NCBI GenBank assembly: GCA_014529385.2
Contig: CM043962.1
Coordinates: 122,874,470-122,938,469 of the forward strand
Length of the DNA: 64,000 nucleotides
DNA from: Adiantum capillus-veneris
Lineage: Eukaryota > Streptophyta > Polypodiopsida > Polypodiales > Pteridaceae
Direction of reading: 5' to 3'
Under the pieces are notes generated by a model. It was not told the DNA's origin. It did no database searches and was given only the letters and a program-made list of their open reading frames with translations. Position 1 is the first letter of the stretch. Each line of letters begins with the position of its first letter. This document shows positions 45,801 through 56,344 of this stretch, piece after piece. The position numbers and the translations under genes were made by a program.

Positions 45801-46320
45801 CACGGAGCTGTGCAGAGCTTGGGGCAAAGTTAGAGACCAGACAGTGCTGGTTTTCTATGATCCAGGAGCCCGTGTAAATTTCATATCACCAGAATTGGCA
45901 TCAAAGTTGGGCATTAGATGGGTATGACAAGCGAAGCAGGTTTGGCATGCCCAGGACATTCAGAGCCTGTTACTCCCATTCTGGGAAAGCTTCGTCTGCA
46001 CATTCAGAGCTATGTGGATGCGGAAGAATTTCATATTATGCCGCTTGAGGGCTGTGATGTGTTATTGGGTATCCCATGGTGTTACAGGTTGCATGCTATG
46101 GTGGATACTTACAACAAAAAGATTACCCTTGTACATAGAGGAAAGACTCATGTCCTTGATGTAAAGCTTAAAGGCGAGTCTGTTCCAGTTGTTTCTGCTT
46201 CTGCTATTTCATCTGTAATAAAGAATCATCTTTCTGCGTACTTGATCTTTGCAAAAGAAGTACCTCAAGTTGTATCTAATTTGTCTACCTTAGATAAAGA
46301 CAGGTCAACTTTTTTGAGTG
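45801..46320 (+). pseudogene. Protease of gypsy H
   Basis: Active-site segment LVFYDPGARVNFISPELASK (about 45847-45906), with Asp-Pro-Gly where retropepsins usually have Asp-Ser/Thr-Gly. A frameshift near 45920 leads to the 45918-47084 frame, with the second protease half CDVLLGIPW near 46050. Confidence 0.83.
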
Positions 46321-47180
46321 GTTTCAGTGATTGTTTTTTGGACTCTTTGCTAGGGGAGTTACCTCCTGAGAGACTTGAGGATCATACTATAGATCTTGTG
46401 CCAGGTTCTAGTCCACCGAATAGACCACCATACAGGGTTAGTGCAGCCCAGCAGAAAGAGATTATGGGTCAGGTCAACGAGCTTTTAGAGAAGGGGATGA
46501 TTCAGCCGAGTTCATCCCCTTTTTGTTCGCTTGTACTCTTAGTGCAGAAGAAGGATGGTTCATGGCGCATGTGCATTGACTATCGCGTCTTGAATAAGAA
46601 TACCATCAAGAACAGGTTCCCCATACCGAGGATAGATGACATTCTTGATCGGCTTGAGGGAGCGTCATTGTTTACAAGAATAGACCTAAAGAGCGAGTAT
46701 CATCAGATACGCATTAGACCAGAAGATGTCCATAAGACTGCGTTCAGGACAACATTTGGTCTCTATGAGTTTCTTGTCATGCCATTTGGTCTCACAAATG
46801 CTCCTGCCACATTTAATAGAATGATGGACATAATTTTTAGACCACATAGAAACTTCGTGGGTACCTTCTTTGATGACATAATTGTCTACTCAAAGTCTGA
46901 AGAGGAGCATAGGGATCACTTGACTGCAGTTTTCAATGAGTTACGAAAGAACAGGCTACTCATTAATGCGAAAAGAGTGAATTCTTTTTGCAAGAGATTC
47001 ACTTCCTTGGGCACATTGTTTCAAAGGATGGGGTACGCATGGATCCTGCTAAAGTGGAAGCAATTAGGTCATGGCCAGACTTGAAGTCCGTACATGACAT
47101 TCGAAGCTTTCTAGGCTTATGTTCCTACTACAGGAGGTTCATCCGAAATTTTACTGAGATTGCTTCTCCACTCCATGCAC
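46321..47180 (+). pseudogene. Reverse transcriptase of gypsy H
   Basis: Carries [60 protein letters not shown] and the catalytic TFFDDIIVYS near 46865-46890 (Phe-Phe-Asp-Asp rather than Tyr-Leu-Asp-Asp; both Asp kept). A frameshift near 47000 puts FLGHIVSKDGVRMDP and SFLGLCSYYRRF in the next frame. Confidence 0.92.
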
Positions 47181-47660
47181 TACTAGGAAAAGGAGTTACT
47201 TTCAAGTGGACAGCCAAGGAAATTTTAGCGTTCAAACACTTGAAAGAGAAGCCGACTTCAGATCCGGTAATCATTTTGCCAGATCTTTCGAAACCTTTTG
47301 TGGTTCAATGTGATGTGTGTGGCCATAGTCTTGGTGCAGTTCTAATGCAGAATGGCCGAGTAGTCACATATGAGAGCAGAATTCTTTTGAAGACTGAAAG
47401 GAACTTGCAAGTCTATGAGAAAGAATTGCTGGCAGTAATTCATGCTCTCACTAGTTGGAAACACTATTTGCTAGGGGCTGATTTTGTTGTCCAAACGGAT
47501 TATCAAACCTTGCGATATTTTCTTACACAGACGAAGTTGTCTGAGAAGCACATGCGATGGGCAAACATCTTGTCAATGTTCCATTTTCAGATTGTGCATG
47601 TGCAAGGGAAAAAGAACGTGGTGGCTGATGCGTTGTCACGAAAGTCCCAAATTTCAGTAG
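47181..47660 (+). pseudogene. RNase H of gypsy H
   Basis: Has FVVQCDVCGHSLGAVLMQNG (first catalytic Asp), YEKELLAVIHAL, VVQTDYQTLRYF and VADALSRKSQ in an uninterrupted frame with the end of reverse transcriptase (46988-47851). Confidence 0.9.
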
Positions 47661-48800
47661 TGTCAATTCCGTACCATTGTGAACTAGACGAAATGAAGAC
47701 ACAATATGCTGAAGATTCAGATTTTGGAAGGATCTATGACCAGCTTGTTGATGGGCAACATCATGAGCACTATATGCTTAAGAATGACTTTCTCATGATG
47801 CATGGAAAGTTATGCGTTACTAAACAGTTACGGCCAAAGATTTTGATGTAAAGTCATGCTCCACCTTATGTTGGGCATCGTGGAATTGATGCGACAGTGA
47901 AAGGGGTTGAGGCATTCTTCTATTGGCTAGCTTTGCGTCAAGATGTTGACACATTTGTAAGATCATGCTTAGTATGCCAAAAAGTCAAATTTGACAGACA
48001 AAAGCAACCGGGATTGTTGCAGCCATTGCCAATCCCTGATAGGCCATGGGAAAGTATAGCAATGGACTTTATCTTTGATCTTCCAAGGACGCAAACATGA
48101 AATGATGGGATTTGGACTATCATTTGTAGGTTCAATAAGTAGGCCCATTTCATTCCTGTTAGGAAGAAGATAAAGCCAGAACAGATGGTCAAGATATTCA
48201 TGAGCAATATCTTTAAATATCATGGGATGCCTCAGTCAATTGTCAGTGACAGGGATCCACGTATGACGAGTCTTTTCTGGAAGGCATTGTTTGAGAACAT
48301 GGGCACTACGCTCAAGTTCTCTTCTTCGTTTCATCCGCAAACTGATGGACAGTCAGAAGAGGCAAATTCTACTGTCTTGGACCTACTCAAATGTTATGTC
48401 TCAGAGCACAAGGCAACTTGGGAACACCATCTTCCATTGGTTGAATATGCTTACAATAACACTGTGCATACCTCAACAGGTAAGGCACCATTTGAGATAG
48501 TGGAAGGAGGAAAGAAAGTCCCGCCCATTTTGTAGACTAAGGACAAGATTTTTGAGGCAGACAAGTATGTGCAAGATATGGATGAAACATGCAGGAAGAT
48601 AAAGATTGCTCTTGAGAAGACTCAGGCTAAGCAAAAGAAAGCTGCTGATCGTCACCGTCGTGAACTTGTATTTTCACTTGGTGATTGGGTGCTTTTGCGC
48701 TTTGAAAAGGCCAGGTTAAGGAAAAGGAAAGGCAAGGAACGCTTGTTTCCTAGGCTCAGTATGCGATATTATGGTCCTTTTCAGATTTCAGAAAAGATCA
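47661..48800 (+). pseudogene. Integrase of gypsy H
   Basis: Zinc domain to about 47990 (GHRGIDATVKGVEAFFYW, CLVCQKVKF), core with WESIAMDFIFDLP, IVSDRDPRMTSLFW and FHPQTDGQSEEAN (Asp, Asp, Glu), then LGDWVLLRFEKA and YYGPFQISEKI. Stops at 47849, 48098, 48139 and 48533 interrupt a largely single frame; these are the main lesions in pol. Confidence 0.92.
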
Positions 48801-49139
48801 GCGATGTAGCTTACAAGTTAAAGCTATCAGAAGGCTGGAAAATACATAATGCTTTTCATGTCAGCCTTCTAAAGCCCTTTGTTGGTGATGTGCCAGAGAA
48901 TATGCTTGATGAGGAACAACCCGAAGTGGAAGAATTGGATGAAATCCTTGTTCCTGAACAGATATTGGCACATAAAGAAAGAAAGGTTAGAGGAAAAGTT
49001 GCAAGACGCTATTTGGTGAAGTTCAAGAACTATCCATCATTAGATGCCAAATGGATGGAAGAGTCTGAATTGCTTGATTCACCTCAGCTATTGCAATTGT
49101 ATCTTGAAGCCTTTCAAATGGAACCCACAGTGACTTGAT
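48801..49139 (+). pseudogene. Chromodomain tail of gypsy H
   Basis: WKIHNAFHVSLLKPF is followed by a chromodomain, EQILAHKERKVRGKVARRY, LVKFKNY and DAKWMEESELL. The chromodomain directs integration to marked chromatin in chromoviruses. Frame is open to the stop at 49136. Confidence 0.9.
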
Positions 49140-49447
49140 GCAACCTTTTTGGAGCAAGGCAAGAGCATGGTTCATGATGCTCAAGAGAGTAGTTAAGCAA
49201 TTGTATCTACTCTTTCCATACAGAATTTAGCTAGAGAAGTTTGTGCTCAAGAGTACACTAGAAGACTTCTATGCTTGATATATGTGTCGTAGCCAGGTTG
49301 GTGGGATTGTTTAATCGTCCAACGCTACATTTCCGGAAGCATGTATATCTTGGATTCCCATCATAGAATATATGTGATATCAGGAGATATCCGCATGTAT
49401 TATTGGCATGCAAGCGAGGTCACTTGCAGTATTTCAAGGGTGGGGTG
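49140..49447 (+). other. 3' untranslated region and polypurine tract of H
   Basis: About 300 bp without coding signal, ending in the purine-rich aagggtggggtg before the LTR. Confidence 0.7.
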
Positions 49448-50988
49448 TGTCACCAGGAGGTGTATTTTTCCTGTTGCCTTCCGTAAATAAGTATTAGATA
49501 TATTTATTTTATTTTTACTTGTTTGTCCCAAAACCCTTGAAAAGGTGCAAGTGGACATTGCATGGCCAGTGTGAAACGGCTGTAGCCAAATGGGTTTCTC
49601 ACATCGGGGATCTAGGTCGGTGAGATAGGGACTGCTCGGGCCAATTAGCACTGAATTCTGATGAGTATGGAAGCTCGTGTGCGTCAAACTGGAATTTGGG
49701 CCACTCGTCAAGTCACTGCAACTTTATAAGTTGAAAGGGGCTAGTAAATTAACCCACATTGTAGATGGTGGTCAAATGGTAGTCTTCAATGATGGTCAGG
49801 AGACCGATAGGGACGCCATGGAAGCATCTCCTAAAATTTAGGGAACTGCTATTTTTGACCAGAAAATGTGTTTGCGTCATTAGCTCTGGAATGACAAGGG
49901 GAACATTTTATTGCTCTGCTGTCAAGTCAACTGACGCACCAATTGAGATATTTTTAGCAGGGAAAGCCCAAACTCGAAAACTGGGCGACGTGTCAGCCTG
50001 TGAGCGATTCTGCCACTCTGGGAGGCAAAAACGAGCTGCATATCAACAAAGGGGGCGCCATTTTCAGCCTCAGGTGGATTGTAGCAGGTACAGAAGCTAT
50101 GGAATGCTTACCTTGCCCTCTATGCACAGTATGGTGACGGGAGTGATGCCCCGCACGCTACATATTGCTCTCTTTCTCCCCTACGTACAATATGTTATGC
50201 CCCACTAGTGGGCTTCTCATTTGACCTATGTACAGTTCTGGGGTTTATGCGCGTTTGCCAAGGCAAGAGCCTTTTGAACAGGAACCGGATTAGCTAATTG
50301 CTAATCCCCCACAGGTACGCACAATTCCATCACGAAAGATTGCGAGTTTGGAGAGTTTTCTCGCGTGAAAACTCGTCCAATTCACAGGGGAACTGTCCCA
50401 TTGCGTGCAGGAGCCCTTGGGACACGCGTAGGCGTGTTCGCTCCGCTAAAAACGATCCGAAACAGGGAATTACAGCTTGCTGTGTTTTTCTGCAGGTTTA
50501 GGGTTTCGCACCTAAACTGCAAGGGAACATCGGGGGAGCCTCGTGAGAGCCTTGGGATGCGTGTACAGGCTTTTGGGCTCCCGGCAGTGAAAAACAGAGA
50601 ATTACAGTCCGCTGAATTTCTGTGACAGCTCACCAGAAAGCTTCCAGATATCGAGGGAATCTGTCCTAGACAGGTTTTTTTGACCTACAGGGGTTTTTGC
50701 GTCATTATGTTGTTGAAATCCGGTCGAAAACGTGCGTTTTCAGCCCTCACCAGGTTTGGACAGCTTTGTGAAAGCTTGTGCTAAGTGGTCGGATCGCCTA
50801 CCTTAATTTGAATAAAGAAATACCGAAAGGGGCGCCAGTCTTTGGGGCCTACAGGGTGTCGGTCTCGTGTGCGCAGTGACATTCTAGTCGCTGGACGCAA
50901 CTGTGTTCTCTTCCCTTCTCAGTGCTCTGTGTAAAGTTAATAGGTAATTGAAATAGTACCGCCCTCAATGTTGTATAGGCCGGTTATA
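49448..50988 (+). repeat. 3' LTR of gypsy H
   Basis: 1,541 bp, collinear with 42551-44092, with mostly transition differences and one single-base indel. Confidence 0.95.
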
Positions 50989-50993
50989 CACTA

Positions 50994-51597
50994 TCTCAGA
51001 TGTGCGCCCCTTTTTGGGACTTGCAAACTTCTATCATACCAAGGTCCACAAATTCTCCGACATTGTAGCTCCTTTGACTGAGCTTACCAAGAAGGATAAA
51101 CTTCAATGGACTAAAGAAGCAGAATAGTCGTTCAAAGCCCTTAAACATGCCTTGACAACAACTCTAGTTTTGGCTATTGCAGATCCTACTCAACCTTTTC
51201 AGGTCATGACCGATGTGTCAAATCGTGCTTCTGGAGGTGTTCTTATGCAGAATGAGCGTGTCATTGCTTTTGACAGCCGCAAATTTTCAGCCATACAAAT
51301 GAGATACCCAGTTTATGACAAGGAATTTTTAGCCATTGTTCATGCTTACCGCACTTGGAAACACTATCTTCTTGGCGCAGATTCCGTGGTGCAGACAGAT
51401 CATCAGTCATTGACATACATTTTTACTCAACCTGTGATGAATCCTCGTCAAGGACGATGGGTTGAGTTCTTGGCAAATTTTCATATGATTATTCAATACG
51501 TGCCAGGCCTTGCAAATGCAGTTGCAGATGCCTTAAGCCGCCTTCCTCGAGCCATCAACTTTGCCATTTCCGGTGTGCAGATGGAAATACCTGCTAT
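50994..51597 (+). pseudogene. End of reverse transcriptase and RNase H of gypsy G
   Basis: Resumes the interrupted pol: SDVRPFLGLANFYHTKVHKF, a TAG at 51125, then RNase H with VMTDVSNRASGGVL (first Asp kept, next Ala changed to Val), FDSRKFSAIQMRYPVYDKEF, VVQTDHQSLTYI and ADALSRLP. Apart from the one stop the frame is open to 51601. Confidence 0.9.
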
Positions 51598-52620
51598 TTG
51601 ACAGATCGAGATGCATTTCAAGTTCTTAAATCCTCTACTCCGACTTTTGCAGAGATGAATATGTTTGCAGCTTACACCATTGTCAATGACTTGCTGTATT
51701 ACATTGATCGCATTTGTGTTCCACACAATACACCATTGCGGAAAATTTTGATCCAAGAACATCATGAAGTCCCTTTTGCTGCTTATCCAGGCATCAACAA
51801 AACATACAGATTGTTATCTGCAACATATTTTTGGCCACAAATGCAGCAAGATGTTATCAAGTTTGTCAAAGCTTGTCATTCCTGTCAAACAATGAAGGCT
51901 TCCCGACAACTTTCTCAAGGGTTACTTCATCCTTTGCCCGTACCTCAAGAAAGATGGGAAAGTGTCAGCATGGATTTTAGCCTCGTTCTAAAAAAGGCAA
52001 TGCACAGATTCTCGTAGTGGTGGATCGGTTTTCAAAGATGACACACTTTATTCCTTGCAAGAAAGCTGCCTCGGCACCCGACGTTGCGCAATTGTTTGTG
52101 CAACACATTTTCAGATTACATGTATTACCAAAGTCTATTGTTTCAGACAGAGATTCAAAATTCACAGGGCATTTTTGGACATCCCTTTTCAAATCCCTTG
52201 GTACAAATTTGTTATTCAGCTCAGCATACCATCCTCAAACTGATGGGCAGACTGAAAGAGTGAATCAAATTTTGGAAGAAATGCTTCGACATTACATACA
52301 AATTCGATTGGGATCATGGGAAGAGTATTTGCCACTTGTAGAGTTTGCATACAATAACTCTATCCATTCAATAACTGGTATGACTCCATTCCAAGCAGCT
52401 TATGGGCATACTCCTCTTATACCGACAAACTTTGTTCTTCAACACAAAGTAGCTCTAGTAGATTAGTTGGTTCAAGAAATGCAAGATGTACTTATTCAAG
52501 TACGTGACGAGTTGGTTCATGTCCAACAAAAGTACCAGAAACAAGCCAATAAGCATCGACGACATGCAGATTTCCAAGAGGGAGATTTAGTTTTATTATA
52601 TGTAGCAGCTCATCGCTACA
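51598..52620 (+). pseudogene. Integrase of gypsy G
   Basis: Zinc domain and start of the core in 51598-52017 (HHEVPFAAYPG, YFWPQMQQDV, CHSCQTMKA, WESVSMDF), a frameshift near 52000, then the core (VVDRFSKMTHFIPC, IVSDRDSKFTGHFW, YHPQTDGQTERVN). A TAG at 52464 precedes the C-terminal part MVQEMQDVLIQVRDEL. Catalytic residues retained. Confidence 0.9.
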
Positions 52621-53028
52621 AAAACTGTGAAATCGGTCTTTCCAAAGTTGCGCCCTTGCTTGTATGGACCTTTCAAAATAATCAAGAAGTACTCAGTTGT
52701 CAGTTACAAGTTGGAACTTCCACTCTCATGGGGAAAACTTCATCCAACTTTCCACATTTCTTGGCTCAAACAATACATACAAGGAGATTCGCCAATTCCA
52801 GACTTATCTTCTTATGTGCCAGAAATTGAAGATGAACACATAATTCTTGTTCCAAAAAAGATTCTTGATGTGAGACAAAAAGAAACAAGACGAAAGATCA
52901 CAACAGAATTTCTTGTCAAGTGGATGGATCTTGATGAGTCGGACTCAACTTGGCAGACGGATGAAGATATGCAGCAGTACCCAAACCTCCTTCAAGAATT
53001 TTTTGAAAAGCGGAAGACTTTCATTTGA
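52621..53028 (+). pseudogene. Integrase C-terminus and chromodomain of gypsy G
   Basis: After a frameshift near 52610: FPKLRPCLYGPFKIIKKY and LHPTFHISWLKQY, then the chromodomain with KKILDVRQKETRRKITTEF, LVKWMDLDESDSTW. Ends at a natural-looking stop, then polypurine tract aaatgggagggaa before the 3' LTR. Confidence 0.9.
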
Positions 53029-53058
53029 ACACGGGGTTTTAATGTAAATGGGAGGGAA

Positions 53059-53490
53059 TGTCACGATTGTGACTTGTTACACTCTTCTTGATTCATTACA
53101 GATACAGATGCGAAGTGTGACTAACCCAGGAGGACTCCTGTTCTCGAATGGTCATACCCCTTCGCCCAAAAGACATACCTCTTCGCCAAAAGCCACACTC
53201 CTTCGACGACTGGTCACACCCCTTCACCGTACGGATGCGACTCTTCACCCAATGGTTGCAGCTCTTCGTCGAAAGGATGTGTCTTTTCGCCTAAAGTCAT
53301 GTCTCTTCACAAAGAGACATGCCTCTTCACTGATGACTATTCAATTCCTATAAAAGGAACCCTTGTATCACACTTTCAATCAATCAAACACAGAGTCTTC
53401 TAAATCTTGTTCTAAGTTCAGTTTCAGTTTCTTAAGTTTTAATCATGAGTTTAAGTACTTAATTAAGGATTAGAGACTAGAATCCTTACA
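53059..53490 (+). repeat. 3' LTR of gypsy G
   Basis: 432 bp. Relative to the 5' LTR it has one extra 21-bp unit (tccttcgacgactggtcacac) in the upstream repeat array. Confidence 0.95.
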
Positions 53491-54479
53491 TAACAAGCCC
53501 GTCTGCTAACCCTGACGAGCCTCCCCCCTCGAGCGCGGCTCTCTGAGACAAATGTGGTGCACCTCCTCTTGGCTAGATCTATATCTAGATGTGGATCTCG
53601 AATGAGACACCGTACCATTCCATGATCACAATGCTTGTGTAGGATTGCTCTGAGGATGCATTGCATTGTGGAGATGATCTCCAAGCAATGCCACTGCTGC
53701 TCATGAGCAAAAACGCAGGCTAAACTGCAGCAAAAACTCTGGGCTGCCCTGCATGGCTCATTTCATACGAGCCCCTTGGGGTAGGGTGCCCTCCTCTGGG
53801 CTATAGTGCACTCTATAGGAGGTGACCCCCCCCCCCCCCCCCCGGCGCATATATAGGTCCAAAGCCAGCTTGCCTGACTCAGCCCTATATCTCCATTGCA
53901 CAAAATCCATATATAGGCCCAAATCCAATCTGCCCGACCTAGCCCTATATCTACATTGCACAAAATCCATATATAGGCCCAAATCTAGTCTGCTCGACCC
54001 AGCTCTATACCTCCACGACTTGGCAAAAATAGGGAAAAGCTGGAAAAAGGGGCTAGATAGCCGGGAGAAAAATGGGCCACTTGGGTATAACTACCCTAAG
54101 ACTGCAAAAGACACAATGGCCATGGAACCAAGCTAAAACCCAAGGCTAAACATGGCTAAACACAACCTGGCATGAGAAAACAGCCTCATATTGGCCGGCC
54201 CCAGCCACAAAATAGCCCCCACTCCTTGAAACCTTTCCCTGGGAGAAACTTGGTCCCGATTGGACGAATCTTGAGAGATGCTTAAGAGCTCCAAAGTATC
54301 CAGTAAAAATAGCTTTTCTAGAGCTGCTTGCGCAATTTTGACTGCCAAACATGTTGAGGTAGATGGGTTCTATCTTTGGCATACCATTCAAGTGTGAAGT
54401 GTAGCTTCAGACATGTGTGCCATCTATAAAGGTGGATACTACCCCTTCCACAGTATTCCCAGATACCTTCGGTAATCTA
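53491..54479. other. Intron sequence between elements G and F2
   Basis: Non-transposon stretch holding a poly-C tract (53826-53843) and a 60-bp tandem repeat (53848-54015). No gene recognised. Confidence 0.55.
53848..54015. repeat. 60-bp tandem repeat, nearly three copies
   Basis: Units start catatataggyccaaa at 53848, 53908 and 53968; the third is incomplete. 60 bp is a multiple of three, so the plus-strand frame shows a 20-residue repeat, but this is not a gene. Confidence 0.92.
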
Positions 54480-54553
54480 TGTCACGTGACACATCCAATC
54501 CTATGTGTCCGTGGACAAGCTACGGCATGATCAGGGTTCAGTCAGTCCAGTCA
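54480..54553 (+). repeat. F2 5' LTR, first 74 bp
   Basis: tgtcacgtgacacatccaat... ending cagtccagtca. The last five bases (agtca) are the left target duplication of F1. Confidence 0.88.
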
Positions 54554-54878
54554 TGTCACGTGACACATCCAACCCTATGTGTCCGTGGACAAGCTACAAC
54601 ACGACAAGGGTTCATTTCAGTCCAGTCAGCCTAGATTAGAAGTGATCTGGCACTTTTGTGAGTCTATTCGTAAACCGTGCATGCCCAGTCACTTAGTATA
54701 GATGCATATCCTCTGGTTGCACACAACATGATCATCAGAAATCCCATCAAAATCCATTAGAATCAGTTAGCGGATTTTTCCAGCGATTTTAGCCTATTTT
54801 TCCTATTTTTGACATTTTTCACTTATTAATTTAAGTGACTTCCAAACAAAAGTAGGTAGGGCAATTTTGCTAAGTTTG

Positions 54879-54886
54879 TATATAAG
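54879..54886 (+). promoter_or_regulatory. TATA box of the F1 5' LTR
   Basis: tatataag; same sequence at 59538-59545 in the 3' LTR; lost in F2 (tatagagc). Confidence 0.7.
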
Positions 54887-54973
54887 CAAACCCAAGTTAG
54901 CACTCAATGGCAGAAGAGGCAGCAGGAGCACCGCTCAACAGGCACCTTCTCAGCAGGACCCCAAAGGCTTCTA

Positions 54974-55460
54974 TAGTGTTTTTGCTCCATAGCAGCTTGG
55001 CTAGCGTTTTTGGACAAGACACAACAGATCAGCCAACGTTTTGCCCTTGCAGATCCCTGGTGACAAGACCACAGCAGAGCAGCCTAGCGTTTTTGCATCT
55101 GCAAAACCTCGGCGGACAGAAACACCATTTTCAGCCCTAGCGTTTTTGCATCTGCCAGCAACCTCAGCGTTTTGCAGATCTATCGCGACAGAATCAGCCC
55201 TAGGACCAGCGTTTTCAGTTTTCAGCAGTTAGACTTCGTAGATCAAGTCCCGAACCTCGCAGATCTCTCCTTTCCGCAGCAGTTCCTCGCCGCACGATCA
55301 GTTTCCGCAAGGTTTACAGTTTCAGCCCGGAAAACGCAGATTTCAGCATCTGCGTTTTCAGCGCGTCGTCGTCGCATCGTCGCCATCGACATCGTCATCG
55401 ACATAGAGTCAGAATTCAGTAGATACAAGATTTGCAGATTTCAGCCCATAGCGTTTTTGG
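54974..55460 (+). repeat. Dispersed AGCGTTTTT motif array in the F1 LTR
   Basis: Nine or so irregularly spaced copies or near copies of agcgtttttg, for example at 55004, 55086, 55138, 55168 and 55450, often followed by catctgca or gacag. Downstream of the TATA box, so transcribed. Confidence 0.7.
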
Positions 55461-55591
55461 ACAGCAGTAGAAAGATTGCAGATTTTAGCCCTTAGGTCGA
55501 CTTCGTCATCATCGTCTTCATCGCCTACATAGCTTAGACTTGCATCAGTCTCATGCATTCCATTTGTACCAGATTGTGCAATCATAAGTAG

Positions 55592-55615
55592 ACCACTCTC
55601 GCCGACGAGAGTGGT
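55592..55615 (+). promoter_or_regulatory. Near-perfect 24-bp palindrome in the F1 5' LTR
   Basis: accactctcgccgacgagag then tggt. The copies at 60220-60243 (perfect palindrome) and 61397-61420 show it is conserved in the family. In RNA it would form a stem of 9-10 bp with a self-complementary tip. Confidence 0.8.
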
Positions 55616-55847
55616 GCCTTCGGAGGAGGGTTTTACGTCGTCTCTGGTGTCGTATCTCTCTTCTCTCTCTATCTCTCAGTCTCATACACTTGCATGCACA
55701 GTGTCCATTCTCTTTGTTTGTGATCATAGCACTTTCCATTAAGAACGGAAGGCTCTACCTTCCATAAGAACTAAAAGGAACCTTGAGAACAGTTCGGAGC
55801 ACTCATCTTGAGCAAAGCGCAAACATTCGTTCCGCTGCACCTAACAT

Positions 55848-55859
55848 TGGTATCAGAGC
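55848..55859 (+). other. Primer binding site of F1
   Basis: tggtatcagagc, two bases after the LTR; initiator tRNA-Met type. Confidence 0.93.
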
Positions 55860-56208
55860 TTTGGAAGCGTTCTGCATTACTCAAGAGAAGAACCACAAGA
55901 ACCACAAGAATTTTTTTGCTTGTTGCGGTCGCACGAACCCAAGTTTACTTGGGAGTGTCGATTCCTAATCGTGTTTTGTTGAAGAGTGACAGGAATCCCA
56001 AGAAAGAAGGGCTTGTCCATCCTCCCCTTGTGTCTCTTTTCACTCATTGAGAGCGAACCGTGCACTTAGCGGCCGGCCAATCGACGTGAGGTGGGAAAAA
56101 GCAACCTTGGTTTGAGCGCAAGGCCGCCAAGGGGTGCGCCCGCAGAAAGGAATAGAACTCGTGTGAAGAGAAGATCCTTCTCCAACGCGATTTGCAAGCG
56201 AAAGAAAA

Positions 56209-56311
56209 CCTCAAGAACCCCAAGAACCCAAGACCCTCAAGAACCTCAAGAACCCAAGATTCTCACGAATCAAGGACCTCAAGAACCTCAAGACCCTCAG
56301 GAACCCAAGTT
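56209..56311 (+). repeat. CAAGAACCY array in the F1 leader
   Basis: About ten tandem or near-tandem units of caagaaccy and variants between primer site and gag. F2 has the same kind of array at 62009-62140. Confidence 0.85.
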
Positions 56312-56344
56312 CCTCGCGAGCTTTAGACCCCAAGATCATAGTGC

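Larger units (their letters stand above)
42551..50988 (+). mobile_element. Ty3/gypsy chromovirus H, nested in G
   Basis: 8,438 bp with long LTRs (42551-44092, 49448-50988). The target duplication is cacca (42546-42550) and cacta (50989-50993). Excision of H plus one duplication copy restores the reverse transcriptase reading of G. Internal order: gag with zinc knuckle, protease, reverse transcriptase, RNase H, integrase, chromodomain. The LTRs differ by about 50 positions of 1,540 (about 3%, counted by eye). Several frameshifts and stops make it non-autonomous. Confidence 0.95.
38048..53490 (+). mobile_element. Ty3/gypsy chromovirus G, full length, with element H nested inside
   Basis: LTRs 38048-38464 and 53059-53490, with a perfect 5-bp target duplication taaca (38043-38047 and 53491-53495). 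Internal order: primer site, gag, protease, reverse transcriptase, RNase H, integrase, chromodomain, polypurine tract. This order (reverse transcriptase before integrase, with a chromodomain) defines chromoviruses. Element H splits pol at the end of the reverse transcriptase (42551-50988). The LTRs differ by nine substitutions and two indels by eye (about 2% over aligned sites), so the insertion is fairly young. A few stops and frameshifts already disrupt gag and integrase. Confidence 0.95.
54554..55846 (+). repeat. 5' LTR of F1
   Basis: 1,293 bp, tgtcacgtgacac to gctgcacctaaca. Contains a TATA box, repeated AGCGTTTTT motifs, and a 24-bp near-palindrome. A short frame starting MAEEAAGAPLNRHL begins 21 bp after the TATA box, but it is not a recognised protein. 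Confidence 0.92.

Noticed and set aside
38030-53520. Similar sequence on both sides of G (ctaaccctaaca and ctaaccctgacg) as a longer target duplication
   Set aside because: The exact duplication is five bases, taaca; the wider similarity is a pre-existing short tandem repeat at the target.
53822-54136. 104-codon frame with a 20-residue repeat
   Set aside because: It is a translation of the 60-bp tandem repeat.
54907-55140. Short frame just after the F1 TATA box
   Set aside because: No family resemblance and not kept in F2; likely leader sequence.
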